From NCBI GenBank assembly GCA_023266155.1, contig JAHFRS010000014.1, positions 1-12,671 on the forward strand: a stretch of 12,671 bases of DNA, in the 5' to 3' direction. The stretch is from an archaeon. Its GTDB lineage: Archaea; Nanobdellota; Nanobdellia; Woesearchaeales; GW2011-AR9. The translations under genes were made by a program, and so were the position numbers. This document shows, in pieces, positions 1 to 7,829 of this stretch (position 1 is the stretch's first letter; each line of letters opens with the position of its first letter). A model generated the notes under the pieces. The model saw nothing but the letters and a program-made list of their open reading frames with translations. It was not told the DNA's origin and searched no databases.

Positions 1-37
1 AGACTGGAGTAAAGGCTGGAGTAAAAAGCCATTATCT

Positions 38-47
38 CTTTATAAAG
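38..47 (-). promoter_or_regulatory. TATA-like box, off-window gene to the left
   Basis: The box ctttataaag is a perfect palindrome, so its direction cannot be read from the box itself. The minus direction is preferred because the plus direction would run antisense into the RNA ligase gene. The paired 14-mers at 61-108 would then sit just upstream, where an archaeal regulator could bind. The expected transcript start is near position 15-20. Confidence 0.3.
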
Positions 48-101
48 ATTTCTTTTCAAAACCACGAACTTTCATCAAAAGTAGTGTAGTGCAACCACAA
101 A

Positions 102-121
102 CTTTCAGGTTGTGCTGAAAG
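102..121. repeat. 7-bp perfect hairpin / inverted repeat
   Basis: Arms ctttcag and ctgaaag flank a 6-base loop. The left arm overlaps the end of one of the two 14-mer repeats. No T-run follows on either strand close enough to call it a terminator. It may be an operator half-site pair or an RNA hairpin in the 3' tail of the RNA ligase transcript. Confidence 0.4.
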
Positions 122-208
122 AATAATCAGGAAAGCATTCTCGAAGAAAATAGTTTCTCCTCGTTTAGGCGAATCTTCTATTGATAGCAGCGTCTCCGAT
201 TCCCCATC

Positions 209-814
209 TTAATCCATTTTATGCTTTTTCCCGTCAAACCAGTCAAACATGTCCCGCCGCAGCTTGGCCATTTTTCCCGTGGAAGGCTGCACGAAGACAA
301 TGCCTTCTGCCGGCTGTACCATTCCCTTCCGGCGCACGAACAGCGAAAAGAGGTCGTCCTTGAACCATTTACTCAAAGTTTCGAAGTCCTTAGGATACTT
401 CCCCCAGCTGTTGTAGGCCAGATGCTTCCGGCAGAATGTCGTGAAAGGAACCCAGAGGTGTCCCTGAATTTTATGCGGATTGCCATTGACCTTTTCGCCG
501 ATAAGTTCGCCAAAATGCTGTCCGTCCGGAAGGTCGCAGTAACCTTTCTTGAAAGCTTCGAGAACACCTTCGATGAGGTGTGACTTGCCCTTCTTAAAGA
601 ACGGAATCTGTTCAGTCCTGTTCCAGATACTCACAATCTGCCCATGGTCAATGACAATACTGACATTAGTGCCGTCCAGTTTTTCTGTTGCCAGCACCGT
701 GTCGTCGGTAAACACCCAGTCCAGGCCTTCGGCTATTTGAGGCGTGACCAGGTACGCTTCGCCGCGCCTCTCCCGCACCAACGGCGATTCCAGTTTAGGC
801 ATGTCCTTAGGCAT
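209..814 (-). CDS. Minimal Rnl2-like RNA ligase (nucleotidyltransferase)
   Basis: A predicted ATP-dependent RNA ligase of 201 residues. The family first forms a covalent lysyl-AMP, moves AMP to a 5'-phosphate RNA end and then seals the nick. The nucleotidyltransferase motifs are visible in order: motif I EKLDGTN with nucleophile K45, a motif Ia-like arginine at R66, motif III FGEL with E103, motif IV AEGIVF with E170, and motif V KMAKLR with K184 and R186. T4 Rnl2 is about 330 residues with a C-terminal domain. This protein is essentially the catalytic domain alone. The ATG at 814 gives the longest frame; M5 is an alternative start. No strong ribosome-binding site is visible. It is transcribed away from a broken vapBC locus, so a link to RNA damage is possible but unproven. 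The fold and motif call is firm; the substrate is unknown, and a DNA substrate cannot be excluded. Confidence 0.88.
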   Translation of the reverse strand: MPKDMPKLESPLVRERRGEAYLVTPQIAEGLDWVFTDDTVLATEKLDGTNVSIVIDHGQIVSIWNRTEQIPFFKKGKSHLIEGVLEAFKKGYCDLPDGQHFGELIGEKVNGNPHKIQGHLWVPFTTFCRKHLAYNSWGKYPKDFETLSKWFKDDLFSLFVRRKGMVQPAEGIVFVQPSTGKMAKLRRDMFDWFDGKKHKMD

Positions 815-835
815 GGTTGTATTTTTCGCTCTATC

Positions 836-870
836 TTTAATATCATTAAAACCAGTGGTTCTTTATAAAT
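836..870 (-). promoter_or_regulatory. Candidate promoter of the RNA ligase gene
   Basis: Two TATA-like boxes face the ligase gene on the minus strand. One, tattaaa at about 836-843, sits roughly 25 bases from the ATG and would give a leaderless mRNA like the other genes here. The other, atttataaag at 861-870, is closer to consensus and would give a leader of about 25 bases. The sequence alone cannot decide between them. Confidence 0.5.
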
Positions 871-924
871 ATTGTGTTTTTATTACTTTAGAGTGGTTTT
901 GAGGTTCTTTACTGTACAGCGAAA

Positions 925-934
925 GATATTAATA
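925..934 (+). promoter_or_regulatory. TATA-like box of vapB
   Basis: The box gatattaata is centred about 28 bases upstream of the vapB ATG at 957, fitting a leaderless transcript. The stretch is broadly A/T-rich (a second TA run lies at 934-944), so the exact box is uncertain. Confidence 0.45.
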
Positions 935-956
935 CATATATACATACACAGACCAT

Positions 957-1226
957 ATGGCCACAAAAACGATCTCTATTATGGACGATGTCTACAAAAT
1001 GTTGGTCGCTTTCAAAGTTCCGAAGGAAAGCTTTTCTGACGAGATCCGGCGATTGGTTCGAACAAAAAGCAGCATTATGGAATTTGCCGGTGCCTGGAAG
1101 GACCTCTCTGAGGAAACTGCAGGAAAAATGAAGGGACGGATTCACGAGCGACGAAAGGAGAGAAGTAGACTGGAAGAACTCCGCCGAAAAACTATCCCGG
1201 GAAGGAAAAAAAATCGGCGAGACTGA
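957..1226 (+). CDS. vapB: VapB-type antitoxin, C-terminus altered by deletion
   Basis: A small antitoxin of the archaeal VapB type (DUF217-like). Family members bind their own promoter as dimers and use the C-terminal tail to neutralise the VapC PIN-domain RNase. The N-terminus (MATKTISIMDDVYKMLVAF) has the short strand plus helix typical of ribbon-helix-helix DNA binding. The segment ESFSDEIRRLV at about residues 23-33 is the usual second helix. A charged helix rich in E, R and K follows. The last 14 or so residues (from RRKTIP onward) are very basic and look unlike the family. They are the vapC remnant read in the wrong frame, because the vapC coding frame continues one base away. The true antitoxin tail therefore probably ended near residue 74. 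Without a working toxin it may persist as a relic or act on another VapC. Confidence 0.8.
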   Translation: MATKTISIMDDVYKMLVAFKVPKESFSDEIRRLVRTKSSIMEFAGAWKDLSEETAGKMKGRIHERRKERSRLEELRRKTIPGRKKNRRD

Positions 1227-1332
1227 TTGTTTAATAGTCGGAGTAGCGTTAGCCAATGGTATTACGGAAATAATTACCGATAACAAAGAACATTTTGAAC
1301 GAATTCCTTCTTTGAAGATTATTACCCCTTGA
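1183..1332 (+). pseudogene. vapC: Truncated VapC (PIN-domain toxin) remnant
   Basis: Reading from 1183, one base out of frame with vapB, gives about 49 codons to the TGA at 1330-1332. They include AEKLSREGKKIGETD, LIVGVALANG and TDNKEHFERIP. This matches the C-terminal third of a VapC PIN domain: the conserved aspartate of the GExD segment, the small hydrophobic helix with ALANG, and the final TxxxxHFxRIP motif. The family is normally about 130 residues and begins with a strand holding the first catalytic aspartate. All of that part, roughly 75-85 codons, is missing, and there is no start codon. The fragment joins the end of vapB directly, so one internal deletion with its junction near 1175-1185 explains both genes. 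It cannot make an active nuclease, since the N-terminal acidic residues are absent. Confidence 0.82.
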
Positions 1333-1333
1333 G

Positions 1334-1378
1334 AAAAAATAAGCCGAAGTTTTCAGAGTTTTCTGCTGACTTATCGGC
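1334..1378 (-). terminator. Hairpin plus U-tract terminator of the giant gene
   Basis: On the minus strand, about 40 bases past the stop of the giant gene, lies a stem GCCGA/TCGGC (1374-1378 with 1343-1347). It is extended by AGT/ACT across a two-base bulge and by a short inner CAG/CTG pair. A T-rich run (ttatttttt, 1342 down to 1334) follows at once. This is a textbook hairpin-plus-U-tract arrangement; archaeal termination often needs only the T-run. Confidence 0.6.
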
Positions 1379-1409
1379 CAAAGAAGGCACTGATGGTTAC
1401 ATGGGATAA

Positions 1410-1417
1410 TTTTTTTT
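1410..1417 (+). terminator. T8 run ending the vapB/vapC-remnant transcript
   Basis: Eight consecutive T's on the plus strand lie about 80 bases past the vapC remnant stop. They overlap the last codons of the convergent giant gene. A T-run of this length is enough for archaeal termination. Together with the minus-strand terminator next to it, it closes both convergent units. Confidence 0.45.
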
Positions 1418-4400
1418 ACTGCGTACTCAACGGTTCTTCCATTACTTCAACCAACTTTTCTGATGAAACTATCGGTCTCTCCAGTGGCGTGATAGAAATT
1501 CTGTTGGCCGGAAACAGTCCTGAATTCCGCAATCCTTCAATGACATCATTGCTCACGAGCCGCCGCACTTCCTCGGGGTGGTCAATGAACGTTTGCACAA
1601 TTTTTCCATTAACGACGGCATCCAATGAAAAGAGAGCATTTCCGGTAAGTTCTGCCCCCGCATGAAGAGGAATACCTAATCGCCTTGATTCTAAAGTTAA
1701 CAATTCTTCCAGGGGAATCTCATTGACAAGGGTCTCAATGTTTTCATATTTTGTGCCAAACAAGCCCCCCCATTTCTTTTTGACAGCAAACCAGCCAGCA
1801 TCATCAGGTGTCGAGAGATAGACATATTGTTGACCGCCAACATCGTATCTGGTAAATTTTGTGGGGTCATGAACATCTTGTGTTTTTTCCAGAAATCGTG
1901 CCCATCCATCAGGATTATCGTTAAAGAATCGCTCCTGCCAAGTTGTCTCCAGTAACGTATCACTGCCAAACCCATTGTCAATAAGGACAAACTGTTGAGT
2001 AGTTTTATCCCAGATAAAATTCCCTGGGTGTGCATCAAGGGGAAGGCCATGGCGAATCGAACTCTGGTAAATCTCTGCCAAACTATTAATTTGCGCTTCT
2101 GTCAATCGGCCTTCCTGAGATTTTAATAGTTTGGAAACTGTCGGCCCTTCCACAAATTCTTTGACTAAATATCGTGCGTCTGGATCTGGATTGAGAATAC
2201 GCGCGGTACGAATACCAGCTTTTTCTAACGCATCGCCACGTAAAACTTCCGCTTGCAGTTGCAACAACGATTCTCGCGGCGTAATTCCCGGATGAAGAGG
2301 ATCAAAAATAGGCAGCTTAATAATTTTGCTACATTCTGGATTATAACAATAAACAACACCAAATGAACCTTCTCCCAATTGAGGACCCAGTACTGTTGTT
2401 ATTCCATCCTGTTCCTGTAACTGGATAATTTTCCCTTCCAGCGAATTGGCCTGCTCGCTGGTGTAAACGCGGCCTTCTCGTAAATCTAAGGAAGCTTTAC
2501 TGGGACTAATTTTTGGTCCCCCTACTTTAAGCTTTTCTGGCACTGTAGTTACTTCCGCCTTCTGCGCCACCCTTCCGGTAATGGCCTGCTCTACATCTGC
2601 TGCTAAGTTAGGTGCCGGTTTTACTGTCAGATAATCAGTATTCTTATTGAGGTCACCGCCTGCTTCGACATAATCATCTAACAATCGAGCGAGAGCAGTA
2701 TCTTCGGCACCCGCGGCTCGTAATTCCTGTACTACTTCTCCATGATTCTGTACGCGTCGGACAACTTCAAAATCTATTTTTCGAGCTTCCGCTAAATTCC
2801 CTGCCTGCAATGCTTCCTGCCGATCAAGAAGTAATCTCGCCAACTCATCATCACGAGGCGTCGCAGTACGGGCTATCAGTTCTTCCAAATCACTGCCAGA
2901 GGGAGTACTTTTCATCAGGCGGACTTCTGCCGGGGTTGCCTCTGCTGCCCGCAATGGTCTTGGATTTAAGGCACCATGAGCCGCGGCGTCCGGTGTCACG
3001 ATGGGAAGGGCACCGTTGGATCTTCCAACACTTGTTTGTTCACGTAAATCATCCATCACCCGGGCAGCCACATTAGCCGATGAGGCCTGATCAAATCGAG
3101 CAGCAAGAGCAGCATCTGCTTTTCCGGCAATCTCGCGGATTTCAGATGAGGTAACTTCGCTCGCATCCAGGTTTTGTTCCAACCTTGCAGCAATATCTCG
3201 TGCTCGTTGCTGATCTGCGGGAGGCAGATGAGAAGCCTCATAGTCGAAATTCCTACCTTGAAATCTTCCTGGCGGAGCACCGGGTTCCAAGTTGCAGAGG
3301 GCACAGCCGGCGACCGCCAAATCCCCTGGTCTAGGACTAATATCAACATCTAACCCCTGTAATCCCCTAAGATCATCCTGGACTTGCAGAACTCTCCCTT
3401 CTGCCGAGCGACCACGAACTGCTGCTACTACGTTATCTTCCAGCCGTGCGCCCCAGGCAGCTTTTTCCGCTCGGTCAGCAGTTCGAAGCACTTCTTGAGC
3501 TACTTCTCTGGGAACAGGACTTCCAGTTTCTATTGCAGTTTTTAGTTGTTGTGATGCTTCACTATATTCTCGCAGTGCCTCACGATGTTCAGCAGTAACT
3601 CCTCGATCTCGAACGAGAAAATTAGAAGTTGCTGTTCTTCCATGTGCCTGCTGGACCACACGTGCATTTGCTAAAGCTTGTTCGGCACGCACTACCTCTT
3701 CAGCATTCCCAGTGGCTCGTGCTGCTTCTACAGCATGCTCGGCCTGCACAGCATTGTCTGCTAATTCTCTTCCTGTTGTTTCCAACGCACGTTGAATTCC
3801 AGCGATATTCTCGCCGGCAGAACGACCAATGGCACGAAATGGTGTTGCAGCTACATCTATCGTTGTGGCAACACTTTTAGCTATTTCTGTGGCTCTGACT
3901 GCTTCTGCAAACCTCGTGGCACTTTTAGCAATCATGATGCCGGCTCGGGTAGCTTTTCCCGCCTCCACAGCAACGCGACCAAGTTTAGCAGCAGTAGCAA
4001 AAGGAATAAAATTGTCAAGAGAAGAAATCTGGATAGCAATGTCCCGGTATTTGTCAAGAGTTCGAGCCGTGACAATTCCCTTTTTTTGGTCCAGCTCTTC
4101 ATCGAGTTGTTTTGCTCTCTGGCCAGCAACAGTATCAGAAAATTCACGGGTGAGTGCCTCAAACTCATTCTCAGCTACAAAGGTGTCTCCATTATGTAAT
4201 GTGACCTTTTTCATTACTTCATCTAATCGTATTTTTGCCTGCATCTCACGAGAAATATCCTGCCCAGAAAGCTGACGCTCGAGTGCCAGATGGAAATCGA
4301 CATCTCCACCAGCAAATGATTGGGCAGCCCGCAATGCTTCCAACGGGCTCTTCCCTTGATCCCTCGCATTTTTGTAGGCTACAAGAGCAAACTCAGAGGC

Positions 4401-7400
4401 ATGGGCATTTTCATAGAGAATGCGATGGGCCTTAAAGCGTTGATCCTGAAGTAAATCCACATAATTTGGATCAGCAAAATTTACGTCCGGGAGAACAGAA
4501 GCCACTGTCCCCACAACGACCCCCCCATAGTATCTGCCAAAATAATCTAAGAAACTATCATCGCGAGAAAGATCTTCCGAGGCTTGTTTTTTGTAATTCT
4601 GATTTTTCTCGTTTAGTCCTCCTAACTGTTCATTGATCAGCCTATCGGAAAATCCATTAATCAAGTGATACGCCTTATTTTTCTCATCCACGCTTTCGAT
4701 GACTGCCCTATAATTGAACGCTTCAGGGAGATTGCCTTCCTTCAGTGCTGCCTCCACCAAAATGACTTTTCCTTTATCAGAAGCAAGAGGAATCAGCCGT
4801 TCTACGGCGATACTTCTGGCTAACACCGTATCGCCGGCCTGTAACGCCAGCTCCGCCGCTTTGTCCGGCCGTTCACCGACATACTGTGACGTGAGATCAG
4901 TTATTGCCTCTTCCGTCGCGCCTTGAAAAGCATCCAGGCCATTCTGCTGCTGCTGTAACTGGGCTATATTTTCCCGAAGATGTTTTTCTTTTGTGGCTTT
5001 TTCTTCGGATGTTAAAGGAACCTGCCGGATAATTTCAGTAGTTTCACCTCCCACACCTCTGCCAAATCCTGTAACCTCTTTTGTCGCTGTAGGGAGTTGA
5101 TCTAATTCTTCGGTTAACAGAACTATCTGCTGTTCGGTCCCTTGCAATCGCTCTTTAATCTTTCGCATCTGGTCATGAAGGGCAGCTGCGTCTGATTCCG
5201 CATCGTCAAACCCTTCTACGGGTGCATTGGTTTCTATGTCCCGCTTTATTTCTCGCTCCCGTCGTTGTGACTCCCGATGTTCATTGATAGTGTCCATCTG
5301 GGCACGCACACGCTGTAATTCCACTATCTGCTTCTGATTGAATTTACGTTGTTCCTGCATTTCATTGCTTTCTTTCCCCTCGAGCCCCTCAGATTGTTTT
5401 AATGCCGTCCATTCACTGTTTTGTGCTTGCAGAGATCTCACTCGCGCGGCAGTGTATACATAGCCTAAAGTGGATCCTTTGTTCAAAGCTGTTTTAATTT
5501 GATCCTGACAATCCGGCGGAGCAATACAACTACCCTGCTCATTCAGCTGGACACCAAAATCCTGTGCCAATCGATCACGGAAATCCACAAACTCCTGCTG
5601 CTGTCTGACCGCAGCACGAATCTGGCCCAGATACTCAGGATTATTCACCAAATCAATATCTATTCTCGTCTGTTCCTTCAGATACCGTCGTAAATCCGGG
5701 TCAGCATCAAATTTCAATCCGGCAGAATCCAGTTCTCCATATTTCTTCTGCTGTAAAAGGTTTAATAATATCTGCACATTTTTCTTATTGTTCTCAGAAG
5801 TAATGATAATGGCCTCACCAACGGATTCCCCGACATTGAGATTGATCGGAGGAGGAACGATGTCAATTTTCTTTCCGTCACGATAGAGTTCCCGATACAG
5901 ACTAAGTCCCTGACTTCCTTCTGGTTTACTGATGCGAAGATATTCCTGTGAAGTCGGAGTTCCATCCTGGCTGCGGGACTCGCTGCTAAGACTCATATCC
6001 AAGTATCGTTCCAGAATGGCTGTATTGCCTTTTAGAGCTTCCGCAATTGCTCCCATCTGAGACGAAGAAGGATCAATGGTCAGAACACCAGCATTGCCCA
6101 TCACGACATTGATATTGAAATCAGTACTGCCAACGCTGCTAAAGAGGCGATTTCCTCTTTCCAATCGTTCGCCAAAGGCAATCGTTTTTACCACAGAAGT
6201 TGCCTGGCCAGCTCCACAGCCAAAACAAGCAACATCCATGATATCTGTATCTTTTCCGGTTCCGCTGCCAAAGCGACGTAGGGCCACGGAAGCGCCATCC
6301 TGCTTATTTTCAATACCACTATGTACAGTAACTTGGCCACTCTCGTATTTAACGTTCCCATACTGATCATCACTGTAAATCCCTTTTCCACGAACATCGA
6401 GGTCAACATCTCCATTTCTTTTCAGGTCAAATTCTGCTTTTCCGTCAGTACCGCGGTAATAAGGCCGGTTCAACAGCAAAACATTATCACGATAAAAACC
6501 AACGTCCGCTTTCCCTTTTGCCATCACGACCAGTTTATTACTGGCCGTTCTTCTGATCCAGACTTCCCCATTTTCTCCCAGGGAATTGGGCTGAGGCGGT
6601 ACTGCTCTGGCTCTCTCGCGCAGCTCTTTCGCGGGTGGTGGAGGTTGTATTTTATCCGGCTCTGCGGCCCGTTCCTGATGACGAGAAAAAGGTGAAGCGG
6701 CATCGAGATGAATTTTTACGACTTCATTTACACCTTTCTGTCCCTGAGATGTTACGCCGACATTTTCTGCTGAACCATCAAGATAAATGGCCACGGTTTC
6801 CCCCTTGCGGACATTTCCTAATGTACTATCGCCGTGATTCCAGATGTTTAATTCTCTGGCTGCTTTATTGTAATTGGCCGCACCGTCAATAAATAATTCC
6901 CGTGTAATAATTTCAGCATTCTGGGATGAAAAATCACCATCACCCTCCAGAATAAGCAATCCCCGCCGATTGTCATACTGTACTCTCTCACCCTGGACAA
7001 AGACAACACCACGGGCAGGACCGTCAACGGTAATCGTTCCATCAGCCGCCATATTAAACCGACCCGGTACTGGCGTCTTTCCTTCTTTCACTTCTGGCTG
7101 AATGAATTGGTTATTGTGACTTTGACCATCACTCATCGTGAAAGCTTTGGTCTCCGAATCATAACTTACCAAACCCTCACCCGTGCCGCCGAAACAGCTG
7201 TTTTTTCCGCCCGTAAATGTCACACAAAAACCATCTGCCACTAAGTCAATCCTCTGGACATTTGCTTGGTATTGCTCTAATGGAATAGTCTTTTGCCCAT
7301 TAACCATCATGCCATCTTTGCTATACGAAAAGTCTGGGCTCACTGTTGCTAATGTAAATGAGGGCCCCCAGCGCGCCTGAAAGAATTCCTGCACTTTGCC

Positions 7401-7817
7401 AGAATTTCCACGAAGGTATTGGTGTACTGTCGTCGAATCACCGGAGAAGAAAGTATCGCCGATGGAGATGGCCTGCTCATTACCAGTAAAAGAAATTCTG
7501 TTCAGATATTCCCAGGCAATTTGAGTATCCTGACTCGTAAAAGTATCTTTAGGTCCCAAAAAATTCCCGGCATTAGTTTTAAATTCCGGCCGGTCAAAAA
7601 AACCGGGATAATTCTGGGCCCGGGAAAAAAAATCAGGACTACCCCAGTTGGCAGAATTATCCAGCCATTGTAATTGTTGTTCTTGGTTCATCTGCGAGTA
7701 ATCTGGTTCTGCCGGAGCTGCTGAGGGAGTGGAAACATCAGTTTGCGCCAGAGAAGAAAACAGGAAAACCACTACCCACAGTAATAGTGCCAGCAAATAC
7801 TTTGTTTTGTTATTCAT
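1416..7817 (-). CDS. Giant exported protein with C-terminal kinase-like domain
   Basis: I do not recognise this 2133-residue protein as a named family. Residues 1-24 form a signal peptide: KTK, a hydrophobic core, then likely cleavage SLA|Q. Residues about 150-600 are Gly/Asp-rich and look beta-stranded. Residues 785-970 hold charged, Gln/Glu-rich coiled coil. Residues 985-1200 are helical and repeat-like. Residues 1265-1760 are long Ala-rich helices. A kinase-like domain starts near 1800: Gly loop GEGSFG (1815-1820), ATP-site K1834, likely helix-C E1857, catalytic loop LDAHPGN with D1928 and N1933, and DNG (for DFG) with D1947. The catalytic residues are therefore intact; the DAHPGN form resembles UbiB/aminoglycoside-kinase-like folds more than classical HRD kinases. 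All ten cysteines lie in five close pairs, as in disulfide-bonded exported proteins. The ATG at 7817 overlaps the preceding gene by 8 bases and has GGTGA just upstream. The signal peptide and kinase motifs are seen directly; extracellular kinase action is inference. Confidence 0.85.
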   Translation of the reverse strand: MNNKTKYLLALLLWVVVFLFSSLAQTDVSTPSAAPAEPDYSQMNQEQQLQWLDNSANWGSPDFFSRAQNYPGFFDRPEFKTNAGNFLGPKDTFTSQDTQIAWEYLNRISFTGNEQAISIGDTFFSGDSTTVHQYLRGNSGKVQEFFQARWGPSFTLATVSPDFSYSKDGMMVNGQKTIPLEQYQANVQRIDLVADGFCVTFTGGKNSCFGGTGEGLVSYDSETKAFTMSDGQSHNNQFIQPEVKEGKTPVPGRFNMAADGTITVDGPARGVVFVQGERVQYDNRRGLLILEGDGDFSSQNAEIITRELFIDGAANYNKAARELNIWNHGDSTLGNVRKGETVAIYLDGSAENVGVTSQGQKGVNEVVKIHLDAASPFSRHQERAAEPDKIQPPPPAKELRERARAVPPQPNSLGENGEVWIRRTASNKLVVMAKGKADVGFYRDNVLLLNRPYYRGTDGKAEFDLKRNGDVDLDVRGKGIYSDDQYGNVKYESGQVTVHSGIENKQDGASVALRRFGSGTGKDTDIMDVACFGCGAGQATSVVKTIAFGERLERGNRLFSSVGSTDFNINVVMGNAGVLTIDPSSSQMGAIAEALKGNTAILERYLDMSLSSESRSQDGTPTSQEYLRISKPEGSQGLSLYRELYRDGKKIDIVPPPINLNVGESVGEAIIITSENNKKNVQILLNLLQQKKYGELDSAGLKFDADPDLRRYLKEQTRIDIDLVNNPEYLGQIRAAVRQQQEFVDFRDRLAQDFGVQLNEQGSCIAPPDCQDQIKTALNKGSTLGYVYTAARVRSLQAQNSEWTALKQSEGLEGKESNEMQEQRKFNQKQIVELQRVRAQMDTINEHRESQRREREIKRDIETNAPVEGFDDAESDAAALHDQMRKIKERLQGTEQQIVLLTEELDQLPTATKEVTGFGRGVGGETTEIIRQVPLTSEEKATKEKHLRENIAQLQQQQNGLDAFQGATEEAITDLTSQYVGERPDKAAELALQAGDTVLARSIAVERLIPLASDKGKVILVEAALKEGNLPEAFNYRAVIESVDEKNKAYHLINGFSDRLINEQLGGLNEKNQNYKKQASEDLSRDDSFLDYFGRYYGGVVVGTVASVLPDVNFADPNYVDLLQDQRFKAHRILYENAHASEFALVAYKNARDQGKSPLEALRAAQSFAGGDVDFHLALERQLSGQDISREMQAKIRLDEVMKKVTLHNGDTFVAENEFEALTREFSDTVAGQRAKQLDEELDQKKGIVTARTLDKYRDIAIQISSLDNFIPFATAAKLGRVAVEAGKATRAGIMIAKSATRFAEAVRATEIAKSVATTIDVAATPFRAIGRSAGENIAGIQRALETTGRELADNAVQAEHAVEAARATGNAEEVVRAEQALANARVVQQAHGRTATSNFLVRDRGVTAEHREALREYSEASQQLKTAIETGSPVPREVAQEVLRTADRAEKAAWGARLEDNVVAAVRGRSAEGRVLQVQDDLRGLQGLDVDISPRPGDLAVAGCALCNLEPGAPPGRFQGRNFDYEASHLPPADQQRARDIAARLEQNLDASEVTSSEIREIAGKADAALAARFDQASSANVAARVMDDLREQTSVGRSNGALPIVTPDAAAHGALNPRPLRAAEATPAEVRLMKSTPSGSDLEELIARTATPRDDELARLLLDRQEALQAGNLAEARKIDFEVVRRVQNHGEVVQELRAAGAEDTALARLLDDYVEAGGDLNKNTDYLTVKPAPNLAADVEQAITGRVAQKAEVTTVPEKLKVGGPKISPSKASLDLREGRVYTSEQANSLEGKIIQLQEQDGITTVLGPQLGEGSFGVVYCYNPECSKIIKLPIFDPLHPGITPRESLLQLQAEVLRGDALEKAGIRTARILNPDPDARYLVKEFVEGPTVSKLLKSQEGRLTEAQINSLAEIYQSSIRHGLPLDAHPGNFIWDKTTQQFVLIDNGFGSDTLLETTWQERFFNDNPDGWARFLEKTQDVHDPTKFTRYDVGGQQYVYLSTPDDAGWFAVKKKWGGLFGTKYENIETLVNEIPLEELLTLESRRLGIPLHAGAELTGNALFSLDAVVNGKIVQTFIDHPEEVRRLVSNDVIEGLRNSGLFPANRISITPLERPIVSSEKLVEVMEEPLSTQ

Positions 7818-7829
7818 CTTTCACCACTA
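7803..7829 (-). promoter_or_regulatory. Translational coupling site of giant gene
   Basis: On the minus strand the sequence ggtgaaagATGaaTAA holds an archaeal-type ribosome-binding site (GGTGA), the ATG of the giant gene (7817-7815) and the stop of the upstream gene (7812-7810). This overlap decides the start of the giant gene and makes reinitiation by the same ribosome likely. Confidence 0.7.

Larger units (their letters stand above)
1..208. other. Left-edge non-coding stretch with repeats and hairpin
   Basis: I find no supportable gene here. The stretch holds a 12-base tandem repeat (ctggagtaaa at 4-13 and 16-25), a palindromic TATA-like box (ctttataaag, 38-47), two near-identical 14-mers (accacgaactttca at 61-74, accacaaactttca at 95-108) and a perfect 7-bp hairpin (ctttcag / ctgaaag, arms 102-108 and 115-121, 6-base loop). 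On the minus strand the 14-mers lie upstream of the TATA-like box, so this may be the control region of a gene that starts just beyond the left edge. The minus strand opens from an ATG at 32-30 to the edge, but that ATG is only about 10 bases from the TATA-like box, so I do not call it as a gene. Confidence 0.4.

Noticed and set aside
1..32. A partial minus-strand gene starting at the ATG at 32-30
   Set aside because: Only ten codons are visible, they are made of a 12-base tandem repeat, and the TATA-like box is too close to this ATG.
1045..1070. A ggttcga word resembling a tRNA T-loop
   Set aside because: It lies inside vapB and no acceptor or anticodon stem can be formed around it.
909..1286. 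A minus-strand frame of 125 codons across vapB and the vapC remnant
   Set aside because: It is antisense to a clear VapB and PIN-domain fragment and its product has no recognisable pattern; it is a shadow frame.
3829..4275. Several long plus-strand frames opposite the giant gene
   Set aside because: They arise from the Ala/Arg-rich codons of the giant read backward, have low-complexity Ser/Arg products and no promoter or ribosome-binding site.
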